50,853 nt of DNA from Bacilli bacterium (GCA_024408105.1 JAKSVG010000001.1:1-50853); one strand, 5' to 3'. Numbered from the stretch's first letter, positions 1 to 8,424 are shown. Translations and numbers: made by a program. Notes: generated by a model not told the origin, from the sequence alone.

Positions 1-5
1 CACTT

Positions 6-79
6 GCCTCCATAGTTAAGTGGTATAACGGATCCATGGTAAGGATCAATTCGTGGTTCAATTCCGCGTGGAGGCACCA
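6..79 (+). tRNA. tRNA-Thr (anticodon GGT)
   Basis: A complete cloverleaf can be folded by hand. The acceptor stem is 6-12 with 69-75, all seven pairs matched. The D arm is 15-18/26-29, the anticodon stem 31-35/43-47 and the T stem 52-56/64-68 with one G-U pair. The seven-base anticodon loop ATGGTAA (36-42) places GGT at 38-40, which reads ACC and ACU threonine codons. The CCA end is encoded at 77-79. It stands alone with its own terminator just downstream. Confidence 0.93.
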
Positions 80-92
80 GTTTTTGAAAAAT

Positions 93-116
93 GCACGATT
101 AATTCGTGCTTTTTTA
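93..116 (+). terminator. Rho-independent terminator after tRNA-Thr
   Basis: A six-pair stem GCACGA/TCGTGC (93-98 with 104-109), loop TTAAT, is followed by a run of T. It lies 14 bases after the tRNA CCA end. Confidence 0.85.
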
Positions 117-344
117 TTATTAATGTAAAAATTTAAGAAATGATAAATCGAATTTTTATCATTGATTCAATTTAAACTTTGGCCCTAATTCAAGCAAAAT
201 TAGTTAGAATAAAACTGAATTGTATTAATTAATTGACTCAAAAATTAAGTGCAATATTGCAATAAGTAACATCTCTGATGCTTGTTTAAGAAAATGAAAG
301 CACTTTAAATTATATAAATTATTAGAATATTGTATTATTTATTT
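117..344 (+). promoter_or_regulatory. Non-coding region upstream of the ECF S-component gene
   Basis: I see no gene in this stretch. It holds a perfect 12-bp palindrome TGCAATATTGCA at 250-261, preceded by a -35-like TTGACT at 233-238. A TGTATTAT extended -10-like box (hexamer 333-338) ends six bases before the ATG at 345. No known riboswitch could be recognised. Confidence 0.45.
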
Positions 345-914
345 ATGTCTTTAGTAAGGAAGATAGTTGGAACGGGAATATTATCTGCAATAGTAATTGC
401 TTTAACATTCTTTTCAAATTATATTTCCTTCGGTCCAGTTAGTATTACATTAGCTCTTATTCCTATTGTTATTGGCGCGGTGATTTATGGCCCAATAACA
501 GGATTGTTTTTAGGTCTTGTTAATGGAGCGATAGTTCTATTAGCCCCTAGTACAGGAATTTTTATTTCTCATAATTTAGGAATAACAATTGTTTTATGTC
601 TTACTAAAACTGGAGTTGCTGGTTTAATAGCAGGTTTATTACCTTTGTTAATGAAAAAGCACGAAAAAGTAGCTGTTATTATGTCTTCAATTTTGGTGCC
701 TATTATTAACACAGGAATATTCATATTATTTTGTTTGGGTTTTTTCATGGATATTTTTCCAGAACCAACACCAAGCTATCTAATTATGAGTGTTATAGGA
801 ATAAACTTTATTATTGAGTTTGCAGTCAACGCAATATTATCGCCGACAATATATTATATTGTTAACATTGTTAAAGAAAGGATATTTGCAAAGGGGAACA
901 AAAATGGATTATAA
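345..914 (+). CDS. ECF-type vitamin/cofactor transporter S component (substrate unknown)
   Basis: This is a small, very hydrophobic protein of about 189 residues with five or six predicted membrane helices. The run IPIVIGAVIYGP followed by GLFLGLVNG is typical of S components of energy-coupling-factor transporters, which bind a vitamin or metal and dock on shared EcfA/EcfT units encoded elsewhere. I chose ATG 345; an in-frame TTG at 330 is possible, but neither has a Shine-Dalgarno site. A TATTAT box ends six bases before ATG 345, so the mRNA may be leaderless. The gene overlaps the next one by 11 bases, which implies joint expression. The substrate cannot be read from the sequence. Confidence 0.75.
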   Translation: MSLVRKIVGTGILSAIVIALTFFSNYISFGPVSITLALIPIVIGAVIYGPITGLFLGLVNGAIVLLAPSTGIFISHNLGITIVLCLTKTGVAGLIAGLLPLLMKKHEKVAVIMSSILVPIINTGIFILFCLGFFMDIFPEPTPSYLIMSVIGINFIIEFAVNAILSPTIYYIVNIVKERIFAKGNKNGL

Positions 915-1329
915 GCGAAACGAAAACGAAATTTTCTTGCGAATTGATCGTGGTGAGGAAGTATTAGAAAAGATTCTTGAAGTTGTTAAAAAAGAAAATA
1001 TTAAATCAGGTAATATGACAGCAATCGGTGCGTGTGATGAATTCACAGTAGGCTTATATTCGGTATCAGAGCAAAAATATTATTCAAAACATTATAAAGG
1101 TGAATTCGAAATTGTCTCTTTCTTAGGCAATATTTCTCAAAAAGATGGAATGCCATATATCCATGTTCATATCGGTTGCTCTGGAGAAGACCACATTGTT
1201 ATAGGTGGGCATCTTAATAGATGCCATATATCTGGAACGTTTGAATGCAAAATCGAAATTTCAAATGTTTCAATCACCAGAAAAATCGATTCAAAAACCG
1301 GTTTAAACGTTTTTAATTTTGATAATTAA
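904..1329 (+). CDS. PPC/DUF296 domain protein
   Basis: A 141-residue protein that is essentially one PPC (DUF296) domain. The fold is shown by TAIGACDEFTVGLY, then EIVSFLGNIS, the histidine motif YIHVHIG and the glycine-rich GGHLNRCHISGTFE near the end. In bacteria these stand-alone domains form trimers with a putative metal site at the histidines; plant relatives carry AT-hooks, which are absent here. The start is ATG 904, preceded by AAAGGGG. The preceding S-component gene ends at 914, so translation is probably coupled. The role is unknown; the pairing suggests a link to the transported cofactor, which is inference. Confidence 0.8.
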   Translation: MDYKRNENEIFLRIDRGEEVLEKILEVVKKENIKSGNMTAIGACDEFTVGLYSVSEQKYYSKHYKGEFEIVSFLGNISQKDGMPYIHVHIGCSGEDHIVIGGHLNRCHISGTFECKIEISNVSITRKIDSKTGLNVFNFDN

Positions 1330-1338
1330 TTTTTGTGG

Positions 1339-1368
1339 TTGTTATTTTTACGAAATAACGATTATAAT
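1339..1368 (+). promoter_or_regulatory. Promoter with inverted repeat in its spacer
   Basis: TTGTTA at 1339-1344 and TATAAT at 1363-1368 are separated by 18 bases and precede the membrane-protein gene at 1398. The spacer holds a perfect inverted repeat GTTATTT-TTACG-AAATAAC at 1341-1359, placed where a repressor would block RNA polymerase. Confidence 0.55.
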
Positions 1369-1397
1369 TTAAATGTATTTAATATTGAGGTTAACTT

Positions 1398-1901
1398 ATG
1401 AAAGAAACTTTAAAAAAACTTAACAATTTCAGATTATCATCATTATTGATTTCAATTGGATCTCTTGTTGGCTTAATTACTGTCGCATTGTGTTTAATCC
1501 TTTATCAAACAAGTGGCACAAAAATAAATCAAGAGGGTGAAGAAGTTATCACAAATGCATTTGCCTCAAACCAGGCTCTTGGAATGTTATTCTTTATCTT
1601 TGCTATCTTAGCAATTGTCTGCGGTATTGTTGTTATTGGCAAAGCATTTAAATTTGTTATGCCAAAAACTAGAGAAACTCCAGATCACAGCTTAACTTGG
1701 ATTTTATTAGGAGAAAACGTGTTTGTTCTTGCATTACTTGTTCTTGTTTTTGTCTTATTAGGAACAGAAACAACAAGATATGCTGCTGGTTTTGTCATTG
1801 CAGTTGTTCTTGGAACACTCAGCATTGTTTATAGTGTACTTTTGGTTTATCCAAACCTTAAATGTCATTATTACATGCCAGAACTTGAAGTTAAAAAATA
1901 A
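1398..1901 (+). CDS. Hypothetical four-helix membrane protein
   Basis: A 167-residue protein that I do not recognise. Four hydrophobic segments are visible: about residues 14-37, 58-84, 98-122 and 130-152. A short soluble loop with an EGEEV acidic stretch lies between helices 1 and 2. The start is supported by GAGG nine bases upstream and by a promoter at 1339-1368. A strong terminator at 1921 closes a single-gene unit. A second four-helix protein is encoded convergently next door; the two share layout but no obvious sequence identity. Confidence 0.6.
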   Translation: MKETLKKLNNFRLSSLLISIGSLVGLITVALCLILYQTSGTKINQEGEEVITNAFASNQALGMLFFIFAILAIVCGIVVIGKAFKFVMPKTRETPDHSLTWILLGENVFVLALLVLVFVLLGTETTRYAAGFVIAVVLGTLSIVYSVLLVYPNLKCHYYMPELEVKK

Positions 1902-1920
1902 TAACTTACTTATTCAAAAT

Positions 1921-1947
1921 AATGCAGAAGTTGTTCTGCATTTTTTG
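1921..1947 (+). terminator. Rho-independent terminator
   Basis: A nine-pair stem AATGCAGAA/TTCTGCATT with loop GTTG (1930-1933) is followed by a T run. It ends the unit of the membrane-protein gene at 1398-1901. Confidence 0.88.
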
Positions 1948-2006
1948 TTTCTAAAACTTATTTAAGCCTTATAAAGCATGGTTTATTATGTTTGTATAAT
2001 ATCTCA

Positions 2007-2113
2007 AGAAGTTTCTCTTATGAGTGCTTTGTGCGTTAAGACATAAATCTTATATATAAATAGAGCAACAAAGCATTAAAAAACTTCCTCAGAGAGGAAG
2101 CATTTTATTTTTT
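2007..2113 (+). ncRNA. Candidate structured small RNA of about 105 nt
   Basis: TATAAT at 1995-2000 would start a transcript near 2007. Nested complementary arms follow: GAAGTTT (2008-2014) with AAACTTC (2081-2087), AGTGCTTTGT (2023-2032) with ACAAAGCATT (2068-2077), and an apical TAAGA/TCTTA hairpin (2037-2041/2048-2052). The terminator hairpin (2084-2090/2094-2100) reuses part of the outer arm and is followed by ATTTTATTTTTT. No plus-strand gene lies downstream, so a stand-alone RNA is more likely than a leader. The -35 box is weak, and the family is not recognised. Confidence 0.4.
2078..2113. terminator. Bidirectional terminator
   Basis: The stem CTTCCTC/GAGGAAG (2084-2090/2094-2100) with loop AGA has T runs in both readings: TTTTTT on the minus strand (2083-2078) and ATTTTATTTTTT on the plus strand. 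It ends the minus-strand membrane-protein gene at 2120-2542 and possibly the candidate small RNA. Confidence 0.8.
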
Positions 2114-2119
2114 GAATGA

Positions 2120-2542
2120 TTATTCTTTTGAAGCGAATTCAATTACTGAAATTAGTAATGAGAAGAATCCTGCTGCAAATAATAATGAGGCCATTCCAAT
2201 TAATCCTGGTTGATTATAAACAGGAAGTGTGGAATTTAAATTGGCTGGTGACATTAATGCAAGCACGCCACCTGCGATTAATAAACCTGCTGTAAGAAAT
2301 GCTGTGTATTTTCTGCATTTTGGAATAAAAACAAGAAGTAAGAATGCGCTTCCGGCAACAATGAGGAAGAATCCAACAACATTTAATGCAATTAGACTAT
2401 TTCCGCCCCAAACAATTTGATAATAATTTCCAATACTATGTTGAGCAACGTTATGAGCAGCGGTTATGCCACCAAGACCATAAGCAATGCCAACAAGAAT
2501 CATTGAGATAATATTCAATATAGGTGATAAGAATTTCTTCAT
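2120..2542 (-). CDS. Hypothetical four-helix membrane protein
   Basis: A 140-residue hydrophobic protein with four predicted helices, roughly residues 6-28, 48-73, 80-98 and 110-134. I do not recognise the family. A clear GGAG ribosome binding site precedes the ATG on the minus strand. The gene is a single unit ending at the hairpin at 2084-2100. The lysine at residue 2-3 and lack of a cleavage site suggest an integral protein rather than a secreted one. Its role is unknown. Confidence 0.6.
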   Translation of the reverse strand: MKKFLSPILNIISMILVGIAYGLGGITAAHNVAQHSIGNYYQIVWGGNSLIALNVVGFFLIVAGSAFLLLVFIPKCRKYTAFLTAGLLIAGGVLALMSPANLNSTLPVYNQPGLIGMASLLFAAGFFSLLISVIEFASKE

Positions 2543-2605
2543 AAATAACTCCTTTATTAAAGCACGATAAATTATATATTTTGATAGTCATATTTGCAAG
2601 TGCGA

Positions 2606-2749
2606 ATCTCTATTTTTTTATAGAGATATAATATTTTACTTGCATAATTGTCTAAAAATGTATATATTAACTTTACTCAAGTTTATCTTGAGCAAACTCT
2701 GAAAAAGAGTGGCTTGACGGCCACTCTTTGTCTTTGTTAGGAGGAAAAT
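2606..2749 (+). promoter_or_regulatory. rimP-nusA operon promoter and attenuator-like leader
   Basis: TATAAT lies at 2627-2632, just after an inverted repeat ATCTCTAT-N6-ATAGAGAT (2606-2627). The leader holds a hairpin CTCAAG/CTTGAG (2676-2681/2687-2692). A nine-pair hairpin AAAGAGTGG/CCACTCTTT (2704-2712/2721-2729) follows, with a T-rich tail. ACTCT (2696-2700) can pair with AGAGT (2706-2710), which would open the second hairpin. This looks like conditional termination before the operon encoding NusA; a regulator cannot be named. Confidence 0.5.
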
Positions 2750-3211
2750 ATGAGTATTGAAAAAGAAGTAACGTCTTTAATCGAAAAGCCTATTAAGGAC
2801 TTGGGCTACGATGAAGTCAGTGTTTCTTTGGTCCGAGAAAATGGCGTGATGTATTTGCGTGTTTTAATTGATAAAGATGACGCAATTTCACTAGATGACA
2901 TTATCAAAGTCAACGATTTGATTTCTCCATTACTAGATGAAGCAGATTTAATAAAAAGTGAATACTATCTTGATGTTTCATCTTATGGAGCAGAAAAACC
3001 AATAAAAGTTGATCGCTTAGAAAAATATATCGGAAAATATATCAATATTCATTTGACTAACCCTTATAAAGGCGAGAATTATTTAGAAGGTACATTAGAA
3101 GAAGTATCCTTAGATAAATTAGTTATCTCATTCAGAGAAAAGACTCGCTTAGTCAAAGCAGAAGTTAACAGAAAAGATGTTGACAAAGCTAGATTAGCCA
3201 TCAAGTTTTAA
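2750..3211 (+). CDS. rimP: Ribosome maturation factor RimP
   Basis: This 153-residue protein has the family length and two-part layout. The N-terminal alpha/beta domain ends in the YYLDVSSYGAEKP stretch, matching the conserved LEVSSPGxxRP region with SYG in place of SPG. An SH3-like C-terminal domain follows (about residues 85-150). RimP helps assemble the 30S subunit. The start is ATG 2750 after AGGAGG. It opens the classic rimP-nusA-ylxR-infB-rbfA operon, with nusA 15 bases downstream. Confidence 0.95.
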   Translation: MSIEKEVTSLIEKPIKDLGYDEVSVSLVRENGVMYLRVLIDKDDAISLDDIIKVNDLISPLLDEADLIKSEYYLDVSSYGAEKPIKVDRLEKYIGKYINIHLTNPYKGENYLEGTLEEVSLDKLVISFREKTRLVKAEVNRKDVDKARLAIKF

Positions 3212-3226
3212 GGAGGAAATAAGAAC

Positions 3227-4879
3227 ATGGATGGAAAAGCATTTATGGAAGCTCTTAATGCAATAGAAGAGCAAAAAGGCATTTCAAAAGAGTCAATTAT
3301 CGAAGCTTTAAAAGAAGCTCTAAAAAAAGCCTACATCAAAGAGATTGATGGGGATGAAGAAGCTATTGTTGATGTTACAATCACTGAAAGTGAAATCAAC
3401 ATGTCTATCACAAAAAAGGTTGTTGAAGAAGTTATAATTGATTATCTTGAAATTAGCTTAGAGGACGCAAAGAAAGTTAGCAAAAAAGCTAAAATTGGAG
3501 ACGATTTAGTAATTAATGTCGATGTTGAGAGTTTAAGAAGAATTACTGCAAATGCAGTCAAATCAATTCTTAGACAAAAACTTGCTGAAGCAGAAAAACA
3601 TGTTTTATATGAACAAAACAAAGACAAAATTAACGAAATGATTACTGGCATTGTTGATCATTGCGATGATCGTGGATGTGTAGTAAACGTTGGTCGTACA
3701 TCAGTTTATCTTTCACGCCGTGATTTAATTGGTGATGAAACATTTGAACCTGATCAATCAATTCGTATGTTTGTTGCTAATGTATCAAACGGTGAAAAAG
3801 GAGCAATGATTAAAGTTTCACGTAGTGATCCTGGTTTCTTGAAGAAACTATTTGAAGAAGAAGTTCCAGATATTTATAACGGAACAGTTATTATCAAGTC
3901 TCTTGCTCGTGAAGCTGGAATTAGAAGCAAACTCTCGGTTTACACAAACGATCCTAATGTTGATCCAGTTGGCTCATGCATTGGTGTTAACGGATCTGCA
4001 ATTAAGAAAATTGTTGAACAATTAGGAAACTCACGTGATAAAGAAAAAATTGATATTATTACGTACACAAAGAACGATGGTTTATATATTGTCGATGCTT
4101 TGCGACCTGCTAAAGTCCTTTATATTCATCTTGATGAACAAGTCAGCGAAGATGGCAAAAAGAAAGCTATTGCAATTGTTGAAGATGGTCAACTTTCTCT
4201 AGCAATTGGAAAACGTGGCGCAAATGCTCGTTTAGCGTGCCATTTGACTGGCTGGTCCATTGATATTCATGAAAAATGCGAAATGGATAATCTCTCCGAT
4301 ATTTCATTTAAATCTGTTGAAGAGTTACAAGAAGAAGAGAAAACCAGAGCCAAAAAAGAACTTTATGAAAACTATTTGGCGCAAGTTAAATCTGCCCGTG
4401 CTCAAAGAGAACCTGTGAAAGAAGATTTATCACAAGGCTTTGAGAAGGCAAAACCTCAACAAATTCTCGATGAAGATATTGCTGAAGAAAAACCAGTAGT
4501 AGAAGAAGTTAAACCGGTCGTTGAAGAAGCTCCAAAAGTTGAAGAAGTTGAACCAACAGTGAGCAAAACTGTTGTTAAAACAACAACAACTCTTGACGCT
4601 CTAGAAGCTTCACTTGAAAATGAAAAGAAGAAAGAGCCTTCATTTAAAGCAACTCATAAAACTTCAAAACGTCCACATAATATCACTGACGAGGAATTAC
4701 CTCATGAAAAACTTGAAGAGGTTAAACCAGTTGAGAAAAAAGGACCTCAAATGGATATTTACACCAAAGAAGAACTTGAGGATCTTGAAAACGAAGAATA
4801 CGTAGATGAAGAAACATATGAAGATGAAGATATCGATTACGATGAATATGATTCTTACTACGATGATGATGAAAAATAA
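3227..4879 (+). CDS. nusA: Transcription termination/antitermination factor NusA
   Basis: A 550-residue protein. The N-terminal RNA-polymerase-binding domain spans about 1-130, an S1 domain about 135-200, and two KH domains about 205-350 (markers VGSCIGVNGSAIKKI and LAIGKRGANARLA). NusA controls pausing and termination. The C-terminal 170 residues are a low-complexity tail rich in Glu, Pro, Val and Lys, ending in Asp/Tyr-rich DYDEYDSYYDDDE; the repeated acidic domains of E. coli NusA are absent. AAGGAGG precedes ATG 3227. The acidic tail is longer than in Bacillus NusA, which ends soon after the KH domains. Confidence 0.95.
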   Translation: MDGKAFMEALNAIEEQKGISKESIIEALKEALKKAYIKEIDGDEEAIVDVTITESEINMSITKKVVEEVIIDYLEISLEDAKKVSKKAKIGDDLVINVDVESLRRITANAVKSILRQKLAEAEKHVLYEQNKDKINEMITGIVDHCDDRGCVVNVGRTSVYLSRRDLIGDETFEPDQSIRMFVANVSNGEKGAMIKVSRSDPGFLKKLFEEEVPDIYNGTVIIKSLAREAGIRSKLSVYTNDPNVDPVGSCIGVNGSAIKKIVEQLGNSRDKEKIDIITYTKNDGLYIVDALRPAKVLYIHLDEQVSEDGKKKAIAIVEDGQLSLAIGKRGANARLACHLTGWSIDIHEKCEMDNLSDISFKSVEELQEEEKTRAKKELYENYLAQVKSARAQREPVKEDLSQGFEKAKPQQILDEDIAEEKPVVEEVKPVVEEAPKVEEVEPTVSKTVVKTTTTLDALEASLENEKKKEPSFKATHKTSKRPHNITDEELPHEKLEEVKPVEKKGPQMDIYTKEELEDLENEEYVDEETYEDEDIDYDEYDSYYDDDEK

Positions 4880-4887
4880 ATAAGTTT

Positions 4888-5154
4888 ATGAAGAATATTA
4901 TCCTAAGAAAATGTATAGCAACAAACTTGATGTATCCAAAGGATAGTCTTCTTCGTGTTGTTAAAAATAAAGATGGGTTAATCTTCTATGACCCTTCCGG
5001 AAAAGCTCCTGGTAGAGGAGCATACATATCTAAAAGTGAAGACGCTATTTTGATTGCTAAAAAGAAAAATGTTCTTTCGAAAGCATTCTCAACAAATGTT
5101 GATTCCTCAGTATATGATTCACTTTTAGAAATTACTAAGAAAAAGGAGGAATAA
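4888..5154 (+). CDS. YlxR/RnpM family RNA-binding protein (DUF448)
   Basis: An 88-residue protein with the family marks RKCIATN near the start and GKAPGRGAYIS in the middle. Members bind RNA and are encoded between nusA and infB across Firmicutes; the Bacillus protein has been described as an RNase P modulator. The gene begins eight bases after nusA with no strong ribosome binding site, so translational coupling is likely. The L7Ae-like gene (ylxQ) that usually follows is missing here; infB starts two bases after this stop. Confidence 0.9.
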   Translation: MKNIILRKCIATNLMYPKDSLLRVVKNKDGLIFYDPSGKAPGRGAYISKSEDAILIAKKKNVLSKAFSTNVDSSVYDSLLEITKKKEE

Positions 5155-5156
5155 AT

Positions 5157-6986
5157 ATGGCAAATAAGCAAAAAGACTCTCGCCGCGCTAATATACCCGC
5201 AAATAACTCTTTTAAAAATAAAGAAACTGTTAAGGTTCATAATGGTGTGTTCGTTTATACACGTAACATGAGCGTTGCAGAACTTGCAAAAGAACTAAAT
5301 ATAAACGCGACAGATATAATCAAATTCTTATTTTTAAATAAGAAAATGGTAACTATTAACCAAACATTAGACGATGAAACAATCGGTTTAATTTGTCTTG
5401 AATTTGGCTATGACTTTAAGAAAGAAAAAGTTGTTAGCGAAGAAAATTTCGAAGAAGTGGAAATAGTTGATAAACCAGAAGATCTTAAACCAAGAGCCCC
5501 AATTGTCACAATTATGGGCCATGTTGATCATGGTAAAACAACTTTAATCGACGCAATTAGAAGTTCTAAGTTAGTCGACACTGAAGTCGGCGGAATTTCT
5601 CAAGCTATTGGTGCCTACCAAAAAGAAATTTCTGGCCAAAAGATTACCTTTTTAGACACTCCTGGGCACGAAGCTTTTACTGCAATGAGAAGCCGTGGTG
5701 CTGCTGTAACAGATATTGTTGTTTTAGTTGTTGCAGCTGATGATGGTGTTATGCCTCAAACAGTTGAAGCAATTAGTCACGCTAAGGCAGCTGGTGTCCC
5801 AATTATTGTAGCTATCAATAAAATTGATAAAGAAGGCGCAAATCCTGAAAAACTTAAAAACGAATTAATGGCATATGACATTATTCCTGAAGAATATGGT
5901 GGTCAAAATATTTTCTGTGAAATTTCCGCTAAAAAGAAACTTGGAATTTCAGAATTATTAGAAGCAATTTTAGTTGTTGCTGAAATGCTTGAACTAAAAG
6001 CTAATCCAGATAGATATGCTATTGGAACAGTTATTGAAGCAAATCTTGATAAGGGTGAAGGACCTAAAGCAACATTACTCGTTCAAAATGGCACACTTTC
6101 ATTCCAAGACTATGTTGTCGTTGGTACAGCTTATGGAAAAATCCGTAGAATGACAAACGAATATAAGAAAATTGTCAAAATCGCGACACCATCAACCCCT
6201 GTTAGTGTTATTGGTTTAAGTGAAGTTCCTAATGCAGGCGATCACTTTATGGCTTTCCCGACAGAAAAGCAAGCTCGTGATATCGCTATGAAACGTTCAT
6301 TAATTAAGAAACAAGAAGAATTAAATTCTTCTGGTGGTGCATCACTCGATGATTTATTCAATAGAATTCATGAGGGTGAGGTTTCCGTTGTTAACATTAT
6401 TATTAAGGCAGATACAACAGGTTCTGCTGAAGCAATTAAATCTTCTTTATTAAAACTAAATAATGAACAAGTAAAATTAAATATCATACACTGTACTGCT
6501 GGTGCAATTAGTGATAGCGATATTATGCTCGCAAGCGCTTCTGGCGCAATTATATACGGCTTTAATGTTAGACCTTCATCAACCATCAGCCAAAAAGCTG
6601 AACAAGAAAAGGTGGAAATTAGACTTCATAGAATCATTTATGATCTATTAAACGAAATGGAAGCTGCTATGAAAGGCATGCTTAAAAAAGAAAAAGTAGA
6701 AAGTGTCACTGGACAAGCAGAAGTTCGTTCTCTAATCAAAATTTCTAAAATTGGTACAGTTGCTGGTTGCTATGTCACAAGTGGAGTGATTAAAGCTAAT
6801 TCAAATGTTAGAATTCTTCGCAACGGCATCATTACATATGAAGGAAAAATAAAATCTCTAAAGAGATTTAAAGATGATGCTAAAGAAGTTAAAGAAGGCT
6901 ATGAATGTGGCATCAACATAGAAAACTTCAATGACCTAAAAGAACTAGATATTATTGAAGGCTATGAAATGGTGGAGAAAGAATAA
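5157..6986 (+). CDS. infB: Translation initiation factor IF-2
   Basis: A 609-residue GTPase that brings fMet-tRNA to the 30S subunit. A compact N-terminal region (1-110) holds one IF2-N subdomain (about 38-85). The G domain shows GHVDHGKT (121-128), DTPGHEAF and NKID. Domain II, III and the C-terminal fMet-tRNA-binding beta barrel complete the protein. The N terminus is much shorter than in E. coli, as is common in small-genome Firmicutes. AAGGAGG precedes ATG 5157, and rbfA overlaps the stop by one base. Confidence 0.97.
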   Translation: MANKQKDSRRANIPANNSFKNKETVKVHNGVFVYTRNMSVAELAKELNINATDIIKFLFLNKKMVTINQTLDDETIGLICLEFGYDFKKEKVVSEENFEEVEIVDKPEDLKPRAPIVTIMGHVDHGKTTLIDAIRSSKLVDTEVGGISQAIGAYQKEISGQKITFLDTPGHEAFTAMRSRGAAVTDIVVLVVAADDGVMPQTVEAISHAKAAGVPIIVAINKIDKEGANPEKLKNELMAYDIIPEEYGGQNIFCEISAKKKLGISELLEAILVVAEMLELKANPDRYAIGTVIEANLDKGEGPKATLLVQNGTLSFQDYVVVGTAYGKIRRMTNEYKKIVKIATPSTPVSVIGLSEVPNAGDHFMAFPTEKQARDIAMKRSLIKKQEELNSSGGASLDDLFNRIHEGEVSVVNIIIKADTTGSAEAIKSSLLKLNNEQVKLNIIHCTAGAISDSDIMLASASGAIIYGFNVRPSSTISQKAEQEKVEIRLHRIIYDLLNEMEAAMKGMLKKEKVESVTGQAEVRSLIKISKIGTVAGCYVTSGVIKANSNVRILRNGIITYEGKIKSLKRFKDDAKEVKEGYECGINIENFNDLKELDIIEGYEMVEKE

Positions 6987-7348
6987 TGGCTGATAGAACA
7001 CAACGTATTCAATCAATCATTGGTAAAAACATAACTGAAATTATTCAATTTGAAGTCAAAAATCCTCGTATTGGATTTTGCACTGTAAGTGAAGTAGAAG
7101 TTAGTTCTGACTTTTCATATGCAAAAGTATATGTTTCATTTTTAGGAGCAAAATACCCTAAGCAAAATCTTGAAGAATTAAATAAGACTAAAGGATATAT
7201 TCGTTCATCTTTAGCAAAAAAGATTGATATTAGAAAAACACCTGAAATATCGTTTTATTTAGATGAAACATATGAAAAAAGTGAGCATCTTGATGAAATA
7301 TTAAAAAAAGATGCAAAAGCTATAGAAAAAATGAAGAACCCACATTAG
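6986..7348 (+). CDS. rbfA: Ribosome-binding factor A
   Basis: A 120-residue KH-fold protein of family length that supports late 16S rRNA maturation in the cold. Visible marks are the N-terminal RxxRI-type helix, DFSYAKVYVSFLG and the C-terminal PEISFYLDETYEKSEHLDEIL. The ATG overlaps the infB TAA (TAATG), so translation is coupled. The gene ends inside a terminator hairpin: its last codons form the 5 prime arm. Confidence 0.95.
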   Translation: MADRTQRIQSIIGKNITEIIQFEVKNPRIGFCTVSEVEVSSDFSYAKVYVSFLGAKYPKQNLEELNKTKGYIRSSLAKKIDIRKTPEISFYLDETYEKSEHLDEILKKDAKAIEKMKNPH

Positions 7349-7364
7349 TGGGTTTTTCTTTTTA
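7337..7364. terminator. Terminator overlapping the end of rbfA
   Basis: AACCCAC/GTGGGTT (7337-7343/7348-7354), loop ATTA, is followed by TTTCTTTTT. The rbfA stop codon (7346-7348) sits in the loop. On the minus strand the hairpin is followed by CTTCATTTTTT, so it may also end the convergent TtcA-like gene. Confidence 0.85.
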
Positions 7365-8417
7365 TATTTTATTTCTTATCTTAAAAGAAACAGGATCAAC
7401 TTTTCTTTCAATCTCTTTTTTTACAAAATTTAGAATATCGTTTTTAGTTTTTTCACTATTTCTAACTAAAGATGGTTTTTCAATAATAAAAAGATTATCT
7501 ATTTGTTTTAAAGCAATAACTCCTATTGGTTTATCAAGTTTATATATGATAAAGCGTTTTAAGCTTGGTTCTTGACTTAAATTTGGCTTATTTAACTTAG
7601 TCCTTAGATTTTGTTCAATTAGACTATCTTTTAACGAAATAACAGGCTTTAAGGACAAATCCTTCCTTTCGAGTTTATAATAAATGTCTTCGTAAAATAA
7701 TCCTTCTTTTTCATAATTAGATAACATAGTTAAAAAGTTCTCTTTTGCAGAAGGATATTTTTTATAGATTTGATTAAGGAGTTCTTTCATTTCAGCACGT
7801 TTTGTTATTCCTTCATTAGGACAATGAGATGAAAAAGAAGGTATATTTTCCTCTTTTTGACATTGAATTATTTCTGATTCACGAACAAGAATAAATGGTC
7901 TTATAAAGTTAATGTCAGCTCTTTCGAGATGCATTTTTGGCTGAAATGTTGCGACTCTACCTCCGTATATTTCATTTAGAAATAAAGTTTCAATTGCGTC
8001 ATCTGCATGATGGGCAAATGCAACTTTGTTGCAACCTAGTTCTTTCGCCACTTTATTGATAGCGGCTTTTTTCATTCTTGAACATATCGAACAAGGGAGT
8101 TGATTCGAGTCTTTTTGTTGAATCTTCAAGATTTTATATACATCAGTTGAATCAATAACATGAAGTTTTTGACCTATCGATTCAAAATATTTGACGATAC
8201 CAGTTGCATCAAAATTTGGAAATCCTAAATCTAGAATAGCTAATACAATTTCAAAATTAACAAATTCGAATTTTTGATATTGAATAAGGGAATAGGCTAA
8301 AACCATGGAGTCTTTCCCACCAGAAACGCCAATCAAAATCTTATCTTTTTCATTAAAAAGAGTAAACTTTTGGTCAGCTTGTCTTATTCCACCTAAAATA
8401 CCTTTTAATGCTTTCAT
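7362..8417 (-). CDS. TtcA-family tRNA 2-thiolation PP-loop ATPase with C-terminal extension
   Basis: A 351-residue protein. The PP-loop SGGKDS (32-37) activates tRNA with ATP. Cysteines 109 and 112 (PCSIC) and 199 (HCPNEG) match the three ligands of the TtcA iron-sulfur cluster, so 2-thiocytidine formation at tRNA position 32 is the likely role. The last 100 residues (about 250-351) are extra; residues 288-335 (YKLDKPIGVIAL, then a helix) loosely resemble a GNAT acetyltransferase core, which is tentative. ATG 8417 has no ribosome binding site but a TATAAT ends seven bases upstream. The gene lies antisense between rbfA and truB, breaking the usual operon. Confidence 0.8.
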   Translation of the reverse strand: MKALKGILGGIRQADQKFTLFNEKDKILIGVSGGKDSMVLAYSLIQYQKFEFVNFEIVLAILDLGFPNFDATGIVKYFESIGQKLHVIDSTDVYKILKIQQKDSNQLPCSICSRMKKAAINKVAKELGCNKVAFAHHADDAIETLFLNEIYGGRVATFQPKMHLERADINFIRPFILVRESEIIQCQKEENIPSFSSHCPNEGITKRAEMKELLNQIYKKYPSAKENFLTMLSNYEKEGLFYEDIYYKLERKDLSLKPVISLKDSLIEQNLRTKLNKPNLSQEPSLKRFIIYKLDKPIGVIALKQIDNLFIIEKPSLVRNSEKTKNDILNFVKKEIERKVDPVSFKIRNKI

Positions 8418-8424
8418 AAAATAT

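Noticed and set aside
1398-2542. The two four-helix membrane proteins as an inverted duplication
   Set aside because: They share size and helix count but no visible residue-level similarity and lack matching DNA.
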